From Candidatus Zixiibacteriota bacterium (GTDB lineage: Bacteria > Zixibacteria > MSB-5A5 > GN15 > FEB-12): 64,000 nucleotides of DNA. This document shows positions 19,167 to 28,092 of this stretch, in pieces. The position numbers were made by a program, and so were the translations under genes. Under the pieces are notes generated by a model. It saw nothing but the letters and a program-made list of their open reading frames with translations, did not search any database and had not been told where the DNA came from. Each line of letters begins with the position of its first letter. Position 1 is the stretch's first letter. Where the stretch lies: positions 1 through 64,000 of the forward strand of contig JBFMDV010000013.1 in assembly GCA_040753875.1 (NCBI GenBank), in the 5' to 3' direction.

Positions 19167-20431
19167 GCGTGATGGCACTGAAATACGATATCGCCAATAT
19201 CAGGCTGGCCAAAGAGGGGCTCCGCAAGATCGAATGGGCCGAGAAAAGCATGCCGGTGCTTCGGTTGATTCGCGAGCGGTTCGCAAAAGAGCAGCCGCTT
19301 AAGGGGACGACCATTGCCGCATGTCTGCACGTGACAACCGAGACCGCCAACTTGATGCGAACCCTGAGCGCGGGTGGCGCGACCGTCGCGTTGTGCGCAT
19401 CCAATCCGCTTTCGACACAGGATGAGACTGCCGCCGCCTTGGTGGCTGAGTTCAAGTTACCGGTCTTTGCCCGCAATGGGGAAAACCACAAGACGTATTA
19501 CAAGCATATTCACCAGTGTTTGGATTTCAAACCGCAGATTACGATGGATGATGGCGCCGATCTGGTGTCGACACTTCATACCGAGCGCAAGAATCTCGCT
19601 CCGAAGGTTTGGGCCGGGACGGAAGAGACAACCACGGGCGTGATACGATTAAAGGCGATGGAGCGGGACGACGCGCTTCTGTTTCCGGTGATTGCGGTGA
19701 ACGAGTCCAAGACCAAGCATTTCTTTGACAATCGGTACGGTACAGGGCAGTCGACAATTGATGGTGTCATTCGCGCCACCAACATGCTGATAGCCGGCTC
19801 GACGGTCGTGATTGCCGGGTATGGCTGGTGTGGCCGTGGTGTGGCGGTGCGGGCAAAAGGGCTGGGTGCGAACGTGGTTGTCACCGAGGTTGACCCTGTG
19901 AAAGCGATAGAAGCCGCGATGGACGGATATCAAGTAATGTCGATGGCGAAAGCGGCGCCGCTGGGGGATCTGTTTATCACGGTAACCGGAGATATTAATG
20001 TCATTCGTCTGGAGCATGCCAAGCGCATGAAAGACGGCGCGGTCATTTGCAACTCGGGGCATTTCAACGTCGAGATCGATCTTGCCTCGATTGCCAAAGC
20101 GGCCTCAAAACGGGGTATGGTCCGCCCGCACGTGGAGGAGTTTACGCTCGCAAAGAAGCGGATCCATGTGCTCTCAGAAGGGCGCTTAATCAATCTTGCG
20201 GCGGCGGAGGGGCATCCGGCGATGGTGATGGATATGTCGTTTGCGAACCAGGCGCTGGCAGCGGAGTATGTGGTGAAGAACCACGCGAAACTTCAGCGGA
20301 AAGTGTACGTGGTGCCGCAGAAGATCGATGAAGCTATCGCGGCGCTCAAGCTGAAATCGATGGGCATCTCGATAGACAAGCTGACGCCTGAGCAGAAGAA
20401 ATATCTTAGTTCGTGGGAGATGGGGACGTAG
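19163..20431 (+). CDS. ahcY: Adenosylhomocysteinase
   Basis: A 422-residue S-adenosylhomocysteine hydrolase, which splits SAH into adenosine and homocysteine with bound NAD. Typical features are [31 protein letters not shown], the NAD-binding loop [11 protein letters not shown], and the C-terminal [16 protein letters not shown]. The start is GTG 19163 (overlapping metK) or ATG 19172. Together with MetK it completes the SAM-to-homocysteine half of the activated methyl cycle by the AhcY route instead of the LuxS/Pfs route. Confidence 0.96.
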   Translation: MSVMALKYDIANIRLAKEGLRKIEWAEKSMPVLRLIRERFAKEQPLKGTTIAACLHVTTETANLMRTLSAGGATVALCASNPLSTQDETAAALVAEFKLPVFARNGENHKTYYKHIHQCLDFKPQITMDDGADLVSTLHTERKNLAPKVWAGTEETTTGVIRLKAMERDDALLFPVIAVNESKTKHFFDNRYGTGQSTIDGVIRATNMLIAGSTVVIAGYGWCGRGVAVRAKGLGANVVVTEVDPVKAIEAAMDGYQVMSMAKAAPLGDLFITVTGDINVIRLEHAKRMKDGAVICNSGHFNVEIDLASIAKAASKRGMVRPHVEEFTLAKKRIHVLSEGRLINLAAAEGHPAMVMDMSFANQALAAEYVVKNHAKLQRKVYVVPQKIDEAIAALKLKSMGISIDKLTPEQKKYLSSWEMGT

Positions 20432-20466
20432 AGGGTTGGAGTCGGCTATGACTGAAGTAGGCGTAG

Positions 20467-20534
20467 GGCAGAACCCCTTTGTGGTTCTGCCGTTATGCCA
20501 TTACATCGATGGCGGAACCAGAGGCGGTTCCGCC
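20467..20534. repeat. Paired GGNGGAACC hairpins
   Basis: Two perfect 9-bp inverted repeats with related arms, GGCAGAACC/GGTTCTGCC and GGCGGAACC/GGTTCCGCC, separated by 19 bp and flanked by GTAGG and CCTAC. The whole forms one extended palindrome of about 78 bp, a typical extragenic palindromic repeat. Confidence 0.7.
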
Positions 20535-20572
20535 CTACTACAACTACCGCAACTTGAAGTGAATCGTTCATT

Positions 20573-20591
20573 CGGTCGGGTCACACGAGCC
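20573..20591 (-). repeat. 19-bp sequence repeated inverted at 4859
   Basis: CGGTCGGGTCACACGAGCC is the exact reverse complement of 4859-4877. Confidence 0.8.
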
Positions 20592-20714
20592 TGTTTGGCG
20601 CTAATGGACAACTTGCTAATTCAAACGTTGTGAGTGATTTGACGCCTCAAGTCTGCATATAGAACGGCTCGCAAGACCCGACCGAACGGACATGTGAGCT
20701 TCAAGACGCAATGA

Positions 20715-20748
20715 GAGATTGCTTCGTCGCTTCGCTCCTCGCAATGAC
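20715..20748 (+). repeat. GAGATTGCTTCG palindromic repeat, copy 5
   Basis: A 34-bp copy, GAGATTGCTTCGTCGCTTCG through CTCGCAATGAC. It is followed after 15 bp by copy 6 in the same orientation. Confidence 0.85.
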
Positions 20749-20763
20749 GGACTCAAGGAAACT

Positions 20764-20795
20764 GAGATTGCTTCGGCGAAGCGCCTCGCAATGAC
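20764..20795 (+). repeat. GAGATTGCTTCG palindromic repeat, copy 6
   Basis: A 32-bp copy nearly identical to copy 1 (GAGATTGCTTCGGCGAAGCG, then CCTCGCAATGAC). Confidence 0.85.
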
Positions 20796-20830
20796 ACAGG
20801 TTCAGTTTCACCTGGCAGAGAAACGGTGGA

Positions 20831-21616
20831 CTATGTCTTCCTTGCTCTGACCAACAGAATCATGGGGTACGGGGTCGGGCCGGACGGCGGATACCAGTAG
20901 CCGTCCCCTTTGGGAATCCAGTCCTCTTTCACGGGATAAAAACAGAAATCATATTCCCCCAACTTCTCGATTGTCAGCCCAGCGCGAATCAAAGCGTTCA
21001 GGATATTTGCGATAGTGTGCTGCCATTCGACCGACTCGTTCTTCGAGCGATGCTCCCGCACGCAGTAATCCGGCGAATCAATCAGCCGCTCCGGCTCTTT
21101 GCTGAAATAGTTCAGGGTCGTTTCTTCGAAAAGCACCGAGACAGGGTGACTGTCGATAAGCAGGAATATTCCACCCGGTTTGAGATAATGCGCCACCACA
21201 GCAGCCCAGCGCTGCAGGTCAGCCAACCAGATCAAGGCGCCCTACGACTGATAAATAATGTCGAATCGATCATCGATGGCACCAATCAAATCGAGGACAT
21301 CCGAGCGCACAAAGCGCGCCTCGAGTCCCGCCCTGGCTTTGAGTTCATTGGCGCGTGCTATAGAGCGGTCGGAGATATCCACGCCGGTTACAATCGCTCC
21401 CTCACGCGCCCAGGAAAGCGTGTCCTGACCGAACTGGCACTGCAGGTGAAGCAGCTTCTTGCCGCGAACATCGGGCAATTCCTGTCGCTCCAATGGCAAC
21501 AAGCTCGACCGGTCCTGCAGGAATTCTTCGACGTGATACCGCGGATGCGTGTAGTGCAGGTCGACCGTTTCGTTCCAGAGCGCGCGGTTTTTCTCGTGAT
21601 CCGGGTGCGGCATCAT
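20831..21616 (-). pseudogene. Class I SAM-dependent methyltransferase gene with in-frame TAG
   Basis: Read from ATG 21616, the N-terminal two-thirds encodes a class I methyltransferase (LLHLQCQFGQDTLSWAREGA is motif I, TGVDISDRSIARANELKARA is motif II, and FDIIYQS is the motif IV region). A TAG at 21242-21244 then interrupts the frame, and the same frame continues without shift as GALIWLADLQRWA and KPGGIFLLIDSHP to a stop at 20831. Relatives usually have a Tyr at the interrupted position, so a TAC/TAT-to-TAG change is likely. The ATG overlaps the lptG stop. It is either an inactivated gene, a sequencing error, or TAG readthrough. Confidence 0.8.
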
Positions 21617-22701
21617 TTCCTCGCTTTTAGCATCAAAACGATTCCAATGAGAAAGAACACGCTGTTCACACCCCAGACGGCGAAGTCGGCAGGTATCTTC
21701 TCGTTGTATCCTGCCGATTGCATCACTCGGAACAGAATGAAATACAAGAGCGCCAGCACGGCGCCGAGCGCGAACGACACAGCAACACCAGCTCGCCGTG
21801 GATTCGATGCGAACGGCAGGCAAATGAGAATGACGATCACCGATGAGACCGGATACGAGTACTTGATACGGAGGTCAATAGACTCGCGCAAGTGCGGCCC
21901 GCCGGCACGTTTCATCAGGTCGATGTACTGTTTGAGTTCTACGAGTCCCATGTCCTCAGGCTTACCAAGACGTCGCATCAGGTCCTCAGGTTTGTCGGCG
22001 ATGTCGGCTATGGTCATGGTGTCGAACCGTTCGTAGGATTCACGCAAAGAATCCTCGAATATGCGCACACTCCCCTGGAAGGCGTGCCACTGAAAGTCGG
22101 CATACTCAATCCGCTGAGCGGTGACCAGGCTCCTGAGCTGGTTACCGGAAGTCTTGTACAGCTTGAAATCCTGGCCCATGTTGCGGTCAGCATCGAAATT
22201 GGCCAGCGTGTAAAAATAGCCGGGGCTAATCTGGCGGTACAGATTGCGCACTTTGGTCAATTGGTCTTTGGAACGTCGCTCGATCGTGAATTCCTTGATT
22301 TCAAGTCGTCGCTGGTTGAGCGGCGGGAAGATGTATTCGTTGTAATAGAAATGACCCACTGCCAGCATTATGCTGGCGAAGAAATAGGGAAGCGCCACCC
22401 GGTAGAGCGACAGGCCGTTGGCTTTCATGGCCAGGATCTCGTTTCGCCGGGCCAGGATCGAGACCGAGAACAGGGTTGCAAGCAGAACAAAGACCGGCAA
22501 AAACGACTTGACCACCCAGCCGCCGAAATACGCGTAGTATTGCAGCACCTGCAGGAACGGCACATGGTGATCGATGAAATCCCGTAGCTCTTCCACCATG
22601 TTTATGACAATGATCGTCAGCCCGATCGCCATCACCACCACTAACAGGGCGCTTAAGAAGCTCTTCAGCAGGTACTGGTCCAGTTTTCTAATGAGGATCA
22701 T
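21613..22701 (-). CDS. lptG: LptG-like permease, YjgP/YjgQ family
   Basis: A 362-residue inner-membrane permease of the lipopolysaccharide export ABC transporter. It starts at ATG 22701 (MILIRKLDQYLLKSFL), with the two N-terminal spans, a large periplasmic beta-jellyroll region (about 95-260), and three C-terminal spans. It lies just downstream of a second gene of the same family and is separated from it by four bases. LptF and LptG pair with LptB and move LPS from the inner membrane to the LptC/LptA bridge. This implies a diderm envelope; the F/G assignment between the two is tentative. Confidence 0.87.
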   Translation of the reverse strand: MILIRKLDQYLLKSFLSALLVVVMAIGLTIIVINMVEELRDFIDHHVPFLQVLQYYAYFGGWVVKSFLPVFVLLATLFSVSILARRNEILAMKANGLSLYRVALPYFFASIMLAVGHFYYNEYIFPPLNQRRLEIKEFTIERRSKDQLTKVRNLYRQISPGYFYTLANFDADRNMGQDFKLYKTSGNQLRSLVTAQRIEYADFQWHAFQGSVRIFEDSLRESYERFDTMTIADIADKPEDLMRRLGKPEDMGLVELKQYIDLMKRAGGPHLRESIDLRIKYSYPVSSVIVILICLPFASNPRRAGVAVSFALGAVLALLYFILFRVMQSAGYNEKIPADFAVWGVNSVFFLIGIVLMLKARK

Positions 22702-22705
22702 GGCT

Positions 22706-24031
22706 TTAGGATAACCGCCGGAAGAAGGCGAAGATTGGGCGCTCCGACACAACGATATACATGAGATACAGTCCGAGCGCGCCCAGTAAGATATTCGCGC
22801 CCCACATGGCCCAGAACGGCGAAACCATCCCGCGGTCTGCCAAATCCTCGCCACCGATGAGAAACGCCCAATAGATTATAAAAAGTGCGATGGAGATACT
22901 TATCGCCACACCCATGCCGCCTTTGCGCGAGAGAATCCCAAGAGGTGCACCGATGACGATGAACACCAGGCAGGCAGCCGGGATAGAGTATTTCTTATAT
23001 ATCTCGATCTGAAATTTGTCGACAGTTTTTTCGTGGGCGTCCATCTGCTGGCTGCTCCGCTCGACCGTCTTGGCCAGAGCCATGGCATCAGTTCGCACGC
23101 CGAATGTGGCGGCGGAATCCGACAGCAGGACGTGCGGCCGGAACTCGAACGGCTCGGCCAGCAGGTATTTCAACTTGTCGTGTAGACTGGCGGCAATTCG
23201 CTCTCGAAACGGTTCTACCAGAGCTTGCGCCTCAATGACGCGTGTTCGCATGTCGCTGATACTCATCTCCCGGTCGGTGCGATAATCCGAATCGGTGCGG
23301 ACCAGTTCGGACGGCGAGCCGGCGATATTGATTACCTGATTCAGAAAATTGACTTTGCGATAGTTGTCCGGCTCCTGCGTGTCCAGCGAGTGCACTTCAC
23401 CGTTGTACAGGGTGAATTCCATGTTCTTGCCGTTATCGGTCATTTTGAGGAAACCGTACTCGGCCACGATGATGCGCGGCTTGGTCGGGTTTTTGGTCTC
23501 AGTGATGCGGACGCCGTCGACGCGCGAGGTGACGTGATTGATCCGGTCAATCAAGATGAGATAGCCGGGCACATCGGTCACGAATATCCCGGACCGAAAG
23601 ATGAGCGTGGGGCGCATGGCGGAGATATCCCCCCAGAGCATCCGCGCCCGCTTGTTCAGGTCCGGAAGCACTTTGTCGTTGAACTGGACCATTCCGAAGG
23701 CCAGAACCGAGGCGACGGCGAGTAGCGGGATCAGGATATGAAGCAGATTGACGCCGCAGGCCTTGATGGCGGTAATTTCGAAATCGGCGCTCAGCCGCCC
23801 GAACGCCATCAGCGTGGCCACCAGGACGGCCATCGGCACCGATAACGCCAGCATCCAGGCCAGGTTCACGCCGATCAGTTCAAGCACGACCCAGATGGAG
23901 AGATTTTTGTCGATGACGTGGTCGATGATCTTGGGGACGTAATCGATGATCAGCAGAAAGGTGATCGTGAAGAACGCGAACAGAAACGGAGCGATATGCT
24001 CCCTGACGATATAGCGGGCGAGGATTCTCAT
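22706..24031 (-). CDS. lptF: LptF-like permease, YjgP/YjgQ family
   Basis: A 441-residue permease of the YjgP/YjgQ family, longer than the usual 360-400 residues. It begins MRILARYIVREHIAPFLFAF, has further spans near 55-125, a periplasmic domain to about 330 containing a helical insertion (residues roughly 255-330, including RDREMSISDMRTRV-type segments), and three C-terminal spans. It is the first gene of a unit with lptG and the interrupted methyltransferase gene. It is divergent from the yhaM-like gene, with a 107-bp shared promoter region. Confidence 0.87.
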   Translation of the reverse strand: MRILARYIVREHIAPFLFAFFTITFLLIIDYVPKIIDHVIDKNLSIWVVLELIGVNLAWMLALSVPMAVLVATLMAFGRLSADFEITAIKACGVNLLHILIPLLAVASVLAFGMVQFNDKVLPDLNKRARMLWGDISAMRPTLIFRSGIFVTDVPGYLILIDRINHVTSRVDGVRITETKNPTKPRIIVAEYGFLKMTDNGKNMEFTLYNGEVHSLDTQEPDNYRKVNFLNQVINIAGSPSELVRTDSDYRTDREMSISDMRTRVIEAQALVEPFRERIAASLHDKLKYLLAEPFEFRPHVLLSDSAATFGVRTDAMALAKTVERSSQQMDAHEKTVDKFQIEIYKKYSIPAACLVFIVIGAPLGILSRKGGMGVAISISIALFIIYWAFLIGGEDLADRGMVSPFWAMWGANILLGALGLYLMYIVVSERPIFAFFRRLS

Positions 24032-24100
24032 ATCTATGTCGCGTTCATTGACTTATAGCGTTCAAGCGGACTCGATGTTCCCTCGGTGTGACAGTAGGCA

Positions 24101-24130
24101 TTGACCGCTTGGGGGAAATATTGTTATAAT
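24101..24130 (+). promoter_or_regulatory. Promoter of the yhaM-like gene
   Basis: TTGACC (24101-24106), an 18-bp spacer and a perfect TATAAT (24125-24130). The predicted start of transcription is about two bases before the ATG at 24139, so the transcript would be essentially leaderless; no Shine-Dalgarno sequence is present between box and start. Confidence 0.7.
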
Positions 24131-24138
24131 CGGTCGGG

Positions 24139-25098
24139 ATGGAAAGCAAGAAAATCAAAGAGTTCGTCGTTGACGACCAGGTGGAGGGATTCTTCGCGGT
24201 CCGCAGGCGCGAACTGCGCGAATTCCAGCGCGGTATGTTTGTATCGCTCGAATTGGGGGACAACACCGGACGTATCAACGGCGTCATGTGGGAGCCGGAT
24301 CAGTTCGCCCTGACCGAGCTGACCGAGGGGATGGTGGTCAAGGTGCGTGGTGTCGTTACCGAATACAACAAGAAGCTCCAGGTGACGGTCAGCCGCGTCC
24401 GACTGGCCACCGACGATGAATACCGTATCGAAGATATCCTGCCGCATTCGACCCAATCCCGCGATGAACGGCTGGCCCGTATCCGGGCGCTGACCGACAA
24501 GATCGAGAACAGCTATATCAAGGCGCTGGCCGAGTCATTCTGGTCTGACCAATCGTTCCTGGAGGAGTACCTCCGTGCGGCGGCCGGTAAGCTCTGGCAC
24601 CATGCGTATATCGGGGGACTCTCCGAGCATTCGGCCAATGTCGGCGAACTGGCGCTTCGAGTGGCTGCCGGATATGACTTTCTGAACAAAGACTATCTGC
24701 TATTCGGCGGACTGTTTCACGATGCCGGCAAGATCCGGTCGTATTCCGCGGACATGATGATCGATTTCACCGATGAAGGGCGCCTGGTGGACCATATTTC
24801 GATTTGTGATAACTGGATTGCCGAAAGAGCGCACCGAATCGAGGGGTTCCCGGACAAATTACTCGTCAAACTTCGGCACATGATTCTGTCGCATCAGGGG
24901 GAGCGGGATTTTGGTTCGCCGGTAGTCCCTATGATGCCCGAAGCATTCGTGTTGTACTATTGCGATGAGATCGATTCCAAGATGGGGGCGATTGACCGAA
25001 TCCGCGTCCGCCAGGGGGGAACCGGATGGTCGGAGTATGTCAAGATGCTGGACAGGTTTCTGTATTTCGGGGAATCGCCGGGTTCCGACAAGCCATGA
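24139..25098 (+). CDS. yhaM: OB-fold/HD-domain 3'-5' exoribonuclease, YhaM family
   Basis: A 319-residue protein with an N-terminal OB-fold nucleic-acid-binding domain (about 1-95, with YNKKLQVTVSRV) and a C-terminal HD hydrolase domain (HHAYIGGLSEHS, then GGLFHDAGKIRSYS, the HD motif). This is the architecture of YhaM, a metal-dependent 3'-5' exonuclease acting on RNA and single-stranded DNA in Bacillus. The length matches. It is cytoplasmic and probably transcribed alone from the promoter just upstream. Confidence 0.88.
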   Translation: MESKKIKEFVVDDQVEGFFAVRRRELREFQRGMFVSLELGDNTGRINGVMWEPDQFALTELTEGMVVKVRGVVTEYNKKLQVTVSRVRLATDDEYRIEDILPHSTQSRDERLARIRALTDKIENSYIKALAESFWSDQSFLEEYLRAAAGKLWHHAYIGGLSEHSANVGELALRVAAGYDFLNKDYLLFGGLFHDAGKIRSYSADMMIDFTDEGRLVDHISICDNWIAERAHRIEGFPDKLLVKLRHMILSHQGERDFGSPVVPMMPEAFVLYYCDEIDSKMGAIDRIRVRQGGTGWSEYVKMLDRFLYFGESPGSDKP

Positions 25099-25195
25099 GA
25101 GGATCAAATCGAGTGACGCCTGTTGCGATTTGGCCAAATTACTGTAGATTGGGCGCCGGTCCGCTCTGAGGTGGGCTGATATATACGTGTGAGTC

Positions 25196-25283
25196 GGAGA
25201 GATGGCCGAGCGGTCGAAGGCGCACGCCTGGAGAGCGTGTAGACGGCAACGTCTCCTGGGTTCGAATCCCAGTCTCTCCGCCA
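25196..25283 (+). tRNA. tRNA-Ser (GGA)
   Basis: An 88-base tRNA with acceptor stem GGAGAGA/TCTCTCC, anticodon stem CACGC/GCGTG, and loop CTGGAGA giving anticodon GGA (reads UCC and UCU). The long variable arm (about TAGACGGCAACGTCT) is the class II feature of tRNA-Ser. The T loop is TTCGAAT, the discriminator is G, and CCA is encoded. Confidence 0.96.
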
Positions 25284-25289
25284 TGTAGT

Positions 25290-25352
25290 ACATGGAACCA
25301 ATCGCCCTGCGCATTTAGTCGATGATCAGACGTTGAGAATCGCGGTTCGATA
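25290..25352 (+). repeat. Direct repeat A next to tRNA-Ser
   Basis: A 63-bp segment starting ACATGGAACCAATCGCCCT and ending GGTTCGAT. It is repeated with about 80% identity at 25466-25528. The first copy starts seven bases after the tRNA 3' end. Confidence 0.7.
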
Positions 25353-25465
25353 TGTATCCCAAGTCCCCCGCTGATATCGTCAGTCTTACGCTTCGCGGTT
25401 TCCAGTCGAGGGTCTGTGACCTGTCATTTTGGTTTGCCGAGTGTCCCAATCCTTGCACCGAGCCT

Positions 25466-25528
25466 ACATGGAACCAGTCGCCCTCTGCATTCGTTCGACG
25501 ATCAGGCGTTGAAAATCATGGTTCGATG
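25466..25528 (+). repeat. Direct repeat B next to tRNA-Ser
   Basis: The second copy of the divergent 63-bp direct repeat, starting ACATGGAACCAGTCGCCCT. It ends shortly before the DinB-like gene (25556). The pair encloses about 113 bp of non-coding DNA. Confidence 0.7.
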
Positions 25529-25555
25529 CACTTTCAGTAAACAGAGACAGTCTCA

Positions 25556-26242
25556 ATGAAATTCAGTCTCGGCATTGAGGATATGGAACCACGGAACTGG
25601 GTAGCCTGGGTGTTTGAAGTTCCGGGATGTTATGCCCGGGCATCGACTCGTGATGAGGCCATTAGTTCGGTGCCATATGCCCTTGACGAGACTCTGGCAA
25701 GATTAACGCAGGCGAAGTTCCTCGCATTGGGCAGCTTCCAACCACCATTTGAATTCGTTATCGCAGAGGAATTTCGGGCCTTTCAGAGTTCTCCTGACTA
25801 CCTGGTCAACGCATTCTTCGAAAACGACAGGTCCCCGCTCACAGTCGGCGATACAGAGTATGCTGAGTGTCTCCTCGGCCTGAATCGGCGAGAATTACTT
25901 TCCGTGGTCGCTAACTTGCCGGCAGCTATACGAGACAAGCCTATTCCCGGAGAGGTCCAGCGAAACATAAATGGCATTCTCAGGCATATTGGGACGGCCG
26001 AGTGGTGGTACTGGGACCGTCTCGGTTTGGCGTTTCCTCAAGGGGAACGACCGGATGACCCCTTTGAGCTTCTGGCCAAGGTCCGCGATTTCACTTTGAC
26101 GCGCCTGCACGGATTAGTTGGGGATACGCAGACGACAGTATGCTCGGGAGAACAGTGGTCGCCGAGGAAGCTGATGCGTCGTGCGATCTGGCACGAACGG
26201 GTTCACACGCTCCAGATAGCTCGGTATGTGAAGACCATGTAG
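25556..26242 (+). CDS. DinB-like protein with HicB-like N-terminal region
   Basis: A 228-residue protein in two parts. Residues 1-55 (EDMEPRNWVAWVFEVPGCYARASTRDEA) resemble the HicB/UPF0150 antitoxin fold, where GCYARASTRDEAI is the usual strand-turn-helix. Residues 90-228 resemble the DinB four-helix bundle; the potential metal-binding histidines lie in LRHIGTAEWWYWDRL and WHERVHTLQIARYV. DinB-like proteins often bind nickel or zinc and transfer thiols. No partner toxin is adjacent. Both assignments are recalled family resemblance. Confidence 0.6.
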   Translation: MKFSLGIEDMEPRNWVAWVFEVPGCYARASTRDEAISSVPYALDETLARLTQAKFLALGSFQPPFEFVIAEEFRAFQSSPDYLVNAFFENDRSPLTVGDTEYAECLLGLNRRELLSVVANLPAAIRDKPIPGEVQRNINGILRHIGTAEWWYWDRLGLAFPQGERPDDPFELLAKVRDFTLTRLHGLVGDTQTTVCSGEQWSPRKLMRRAIWHERVHTLQIARYVKTM

Positions 26243-26349
26243 AACCGCGCGCAACGAAGAATGGAGCTGCAGCAACTCCGATCATTGCGCCTTAAGTCTT
26301 GAGCGTTCCGTCGTATTGTGGATTCCAGGATGTTGAGAGAATTATACCG

Positions 26350-28092
26350 ATGAGCTATTCAGAACTATGTAAGGTATTCCTAGCCGAACGCGGCACCGTT
26401 CCAGAACCAGACCGTCTTCATAAGTTTTTCCGGGCTTCCTGGGAACATCGTCTCGAAGAGAACCCCGAGTTTGCCACTGAGTTCGGTTACCCGGGGCACA
26501 ATGACCGGTGGACTGATTTGTCTCCAGAAACAATCGCGCGTCGGAAGCGCGAGGTGACTGACCAGTTGAAGGTGCTGCAGTCGATCGATCGTTCTGCATT
26601 GAACGAAACCGATCAACTCAGCTATGATCTATTCGCCCGCTCACTGCAAGACGCCAATGACGGTAATCGGTTCCCCAGCGAACTTCTTCCAATCAGCCAG
26701 ATGCACGGCATCCAGCAGGATATCCCGCGCCTGATGGGCATGATGCCGATTCAGACGAAAGCTCAGATCGGGGACATCCTGGCGCGTCTGGAGAAGATTC
26801 CGGAACTTGTTGATCAGACTCTCGCGCTGCTTGATGAAGGATTACGACAGGGGATTACGCCGCCGCGAGTGACTCTTTCCGACGTCCCCGATCAGGTGAA
26901 AGCACAGGCCGTGAAGGATGTCGAGATGGCTCCTATTCTGTCGCCGATCAGAAAATTCGACGATAGTTGCGCAGAGTCATCGGCGGAGGTGAAGCGAAGC
27001 GCGAAACTCTGTTATCTCGAGAAGGTTGTGCCGGCTTTCGAGAATCTGCGCAGGTATCTCATTGGCAGGTATCTTCCGGGTTGTCGGTCCACAACGGCCT
27101 GGTCCGAATTTCCCGAGGGCAAAGACTGGTATGCCTATCTGGTTCGGCATCATACAACGACTACACTGACTCCTGATGAGGTGCATGAGATCGGTCTGGC
27201 CGAAGTAACGGGGATTCGTCGCGAGATGGAGAGTGTGATCGCACAGACTGGATTCAAGGGGGATTTCGCATCGTTTTGCGACTGGCTAAGGACTGACCAA
27301 CGCTTTTTCTGTGCCACCGCGGCTGAACTGGTAACGAAGTATCGCGAGATCGCCAAGCGAGCGGACCCGGAACTGGCGAAGCTGTTCGGACGACTTCCCC
27401 GGTTGCCGTACGGTGTCATACCGATACCGCCGCACGAGGAGAAATCACAAACCACCGGCTACTACCAGCCCGGCTCGGTCAAGGCCGGTCGTGCCGGATA
27501 CTATTTCGTGAATACCTACAATCTGCCCTCGCGGCCGATCTGGGAGATGGAGGCGCTTTCGCTTCATGAGGCGGTGCCGGGACATCATCTTCAGATCGCG
27601 TTAGCCCAGGAGATGGCGGAGTTGCCGGAGTTTCGCCGCTTCTCATGGATCACAGCTTATGGTGAAGGGTGGGCGCTGTACGCCGAAAGCCTCGGCAGGG
27701 AGATGGGGTTCTATCAGGATCCGTTCTCTCGTTTTGGCCAGTTGACATACGAAATGTGGCGGGCGATCCGATTGGTAGTTGATCCGGGAATGCATGCCAA
27801 GGGGTGGAGCCGTCAGCATGCCATTGACTATTTCAAAGCGAACTCGAGCAAATCGCTTCACGATATCGCCGTTGAGATCGATCGTTACCTGGTCTGGCCG
27901 GGGCAGGCGCTCGCCTACAAGATCGGTGAACTCAGGATCACCCGGCTTCGGAAGAATGCCGAGAAACTCCTGGGGGAGAGGTTCGACATCCGAGCCTTCC
28001 ACGACGAACTGCTACGATATGGCTGCCTCCCGCTCGACACGCTGGAATTGCAGATAGGCAGATGGCTCGAACAGCAGAGCGCCGGTGCTTAG
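26350..28092 (+). CDS. DUF885 family protein, probable metallopeptidase
   Basis: A 580-residue protein of the DUF885 family, with the family-wide HEAVPGHHLQ motif near residue 415 (a zinc-binding HExxxGHH-like pattern), preceded by NTYNLPSRPIWEMEAL and followed by YGEGWALYAESLG. The C-terminal RxxVDPGMHAKGWSR region is also conserved. Members are annotated as uncharacterised peptidases; some are related to dipeptidyl carboxypeptidase-like enzymes. ATG 26350 gives the family-length N-terminus. It has no signal peptide, so it is probably cytoplasmic. It overlaps the convergent receiver gene by four bases. Confidence 0.8.
   Translation: MSYSELCKVFLAERGTVPEPDRLHKFFRASWEHRLEENPEFATEFGYPGHNDRWTDLSPETIARRKREVTDQLKVLQSIDRSALNETDQLSYDLFARSLQDANDGNRFPSELLPISQMHGIQQDIPRLMGMMPIQTKAQIGDILARLEKIPELVDQTLALLDEGLRQGITPPRVTLSDVPDQVKAQAVKDVEMAPILSPIRKFDDSCAESSAEVKRSAKLCYLEKVVPAFENLRRYLIGRYLPGCRSTTAWSEFPEGKDWYAYLVRHHTTTTLTPDEVHEIGLAEVTGIRREMESVIAQTGFKGDFASFCDWLRTDQRFFCATAAELVTKYREIAKRADPELAKLFGRLPRLPYGVIPIPPHEEKSQTTGYYQPGSVKAGRAGYYFVNTYNLPSRPIWEMEALSLHEAVPGHHLQIALAQEMAELPEFRRFSWITAYGEGWALYAESLGREMGFYQDPFSRFGQLTYEMWRAIRLVVDPGMHAKGWSRQHAIDYFKANSSKSLHDIAVEIDRYLVWPGQALAYKIGELRITRLRKNAEKLLGERFDIRAFHDELLRYGCLPLDTLELQIGRWLEQQSAGA

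Larger units (their letters stand above)
20432..20830. other. Intergenic spacer with several repeats
   Basis: A 400-bp spacer without a believable gene. It has two adjacent hairpins (GGCAGAACC/GGTTCTGCC at 20467-20491 and GGCGGAACC/GGTTCCGCC at 20511-20534), the inverted 19-bp match to 4859-4877, and two copies of the GAGATTGCTTCG element. A 65-residue frame at 20436-20633 runs through these hairpins and is not credible. Confidence 0.75.

Noticed and set aside
20436-20633. A 65-codon frame after ahcY
   Set aside because: It consists mostly of two hairpin repeats translated through.
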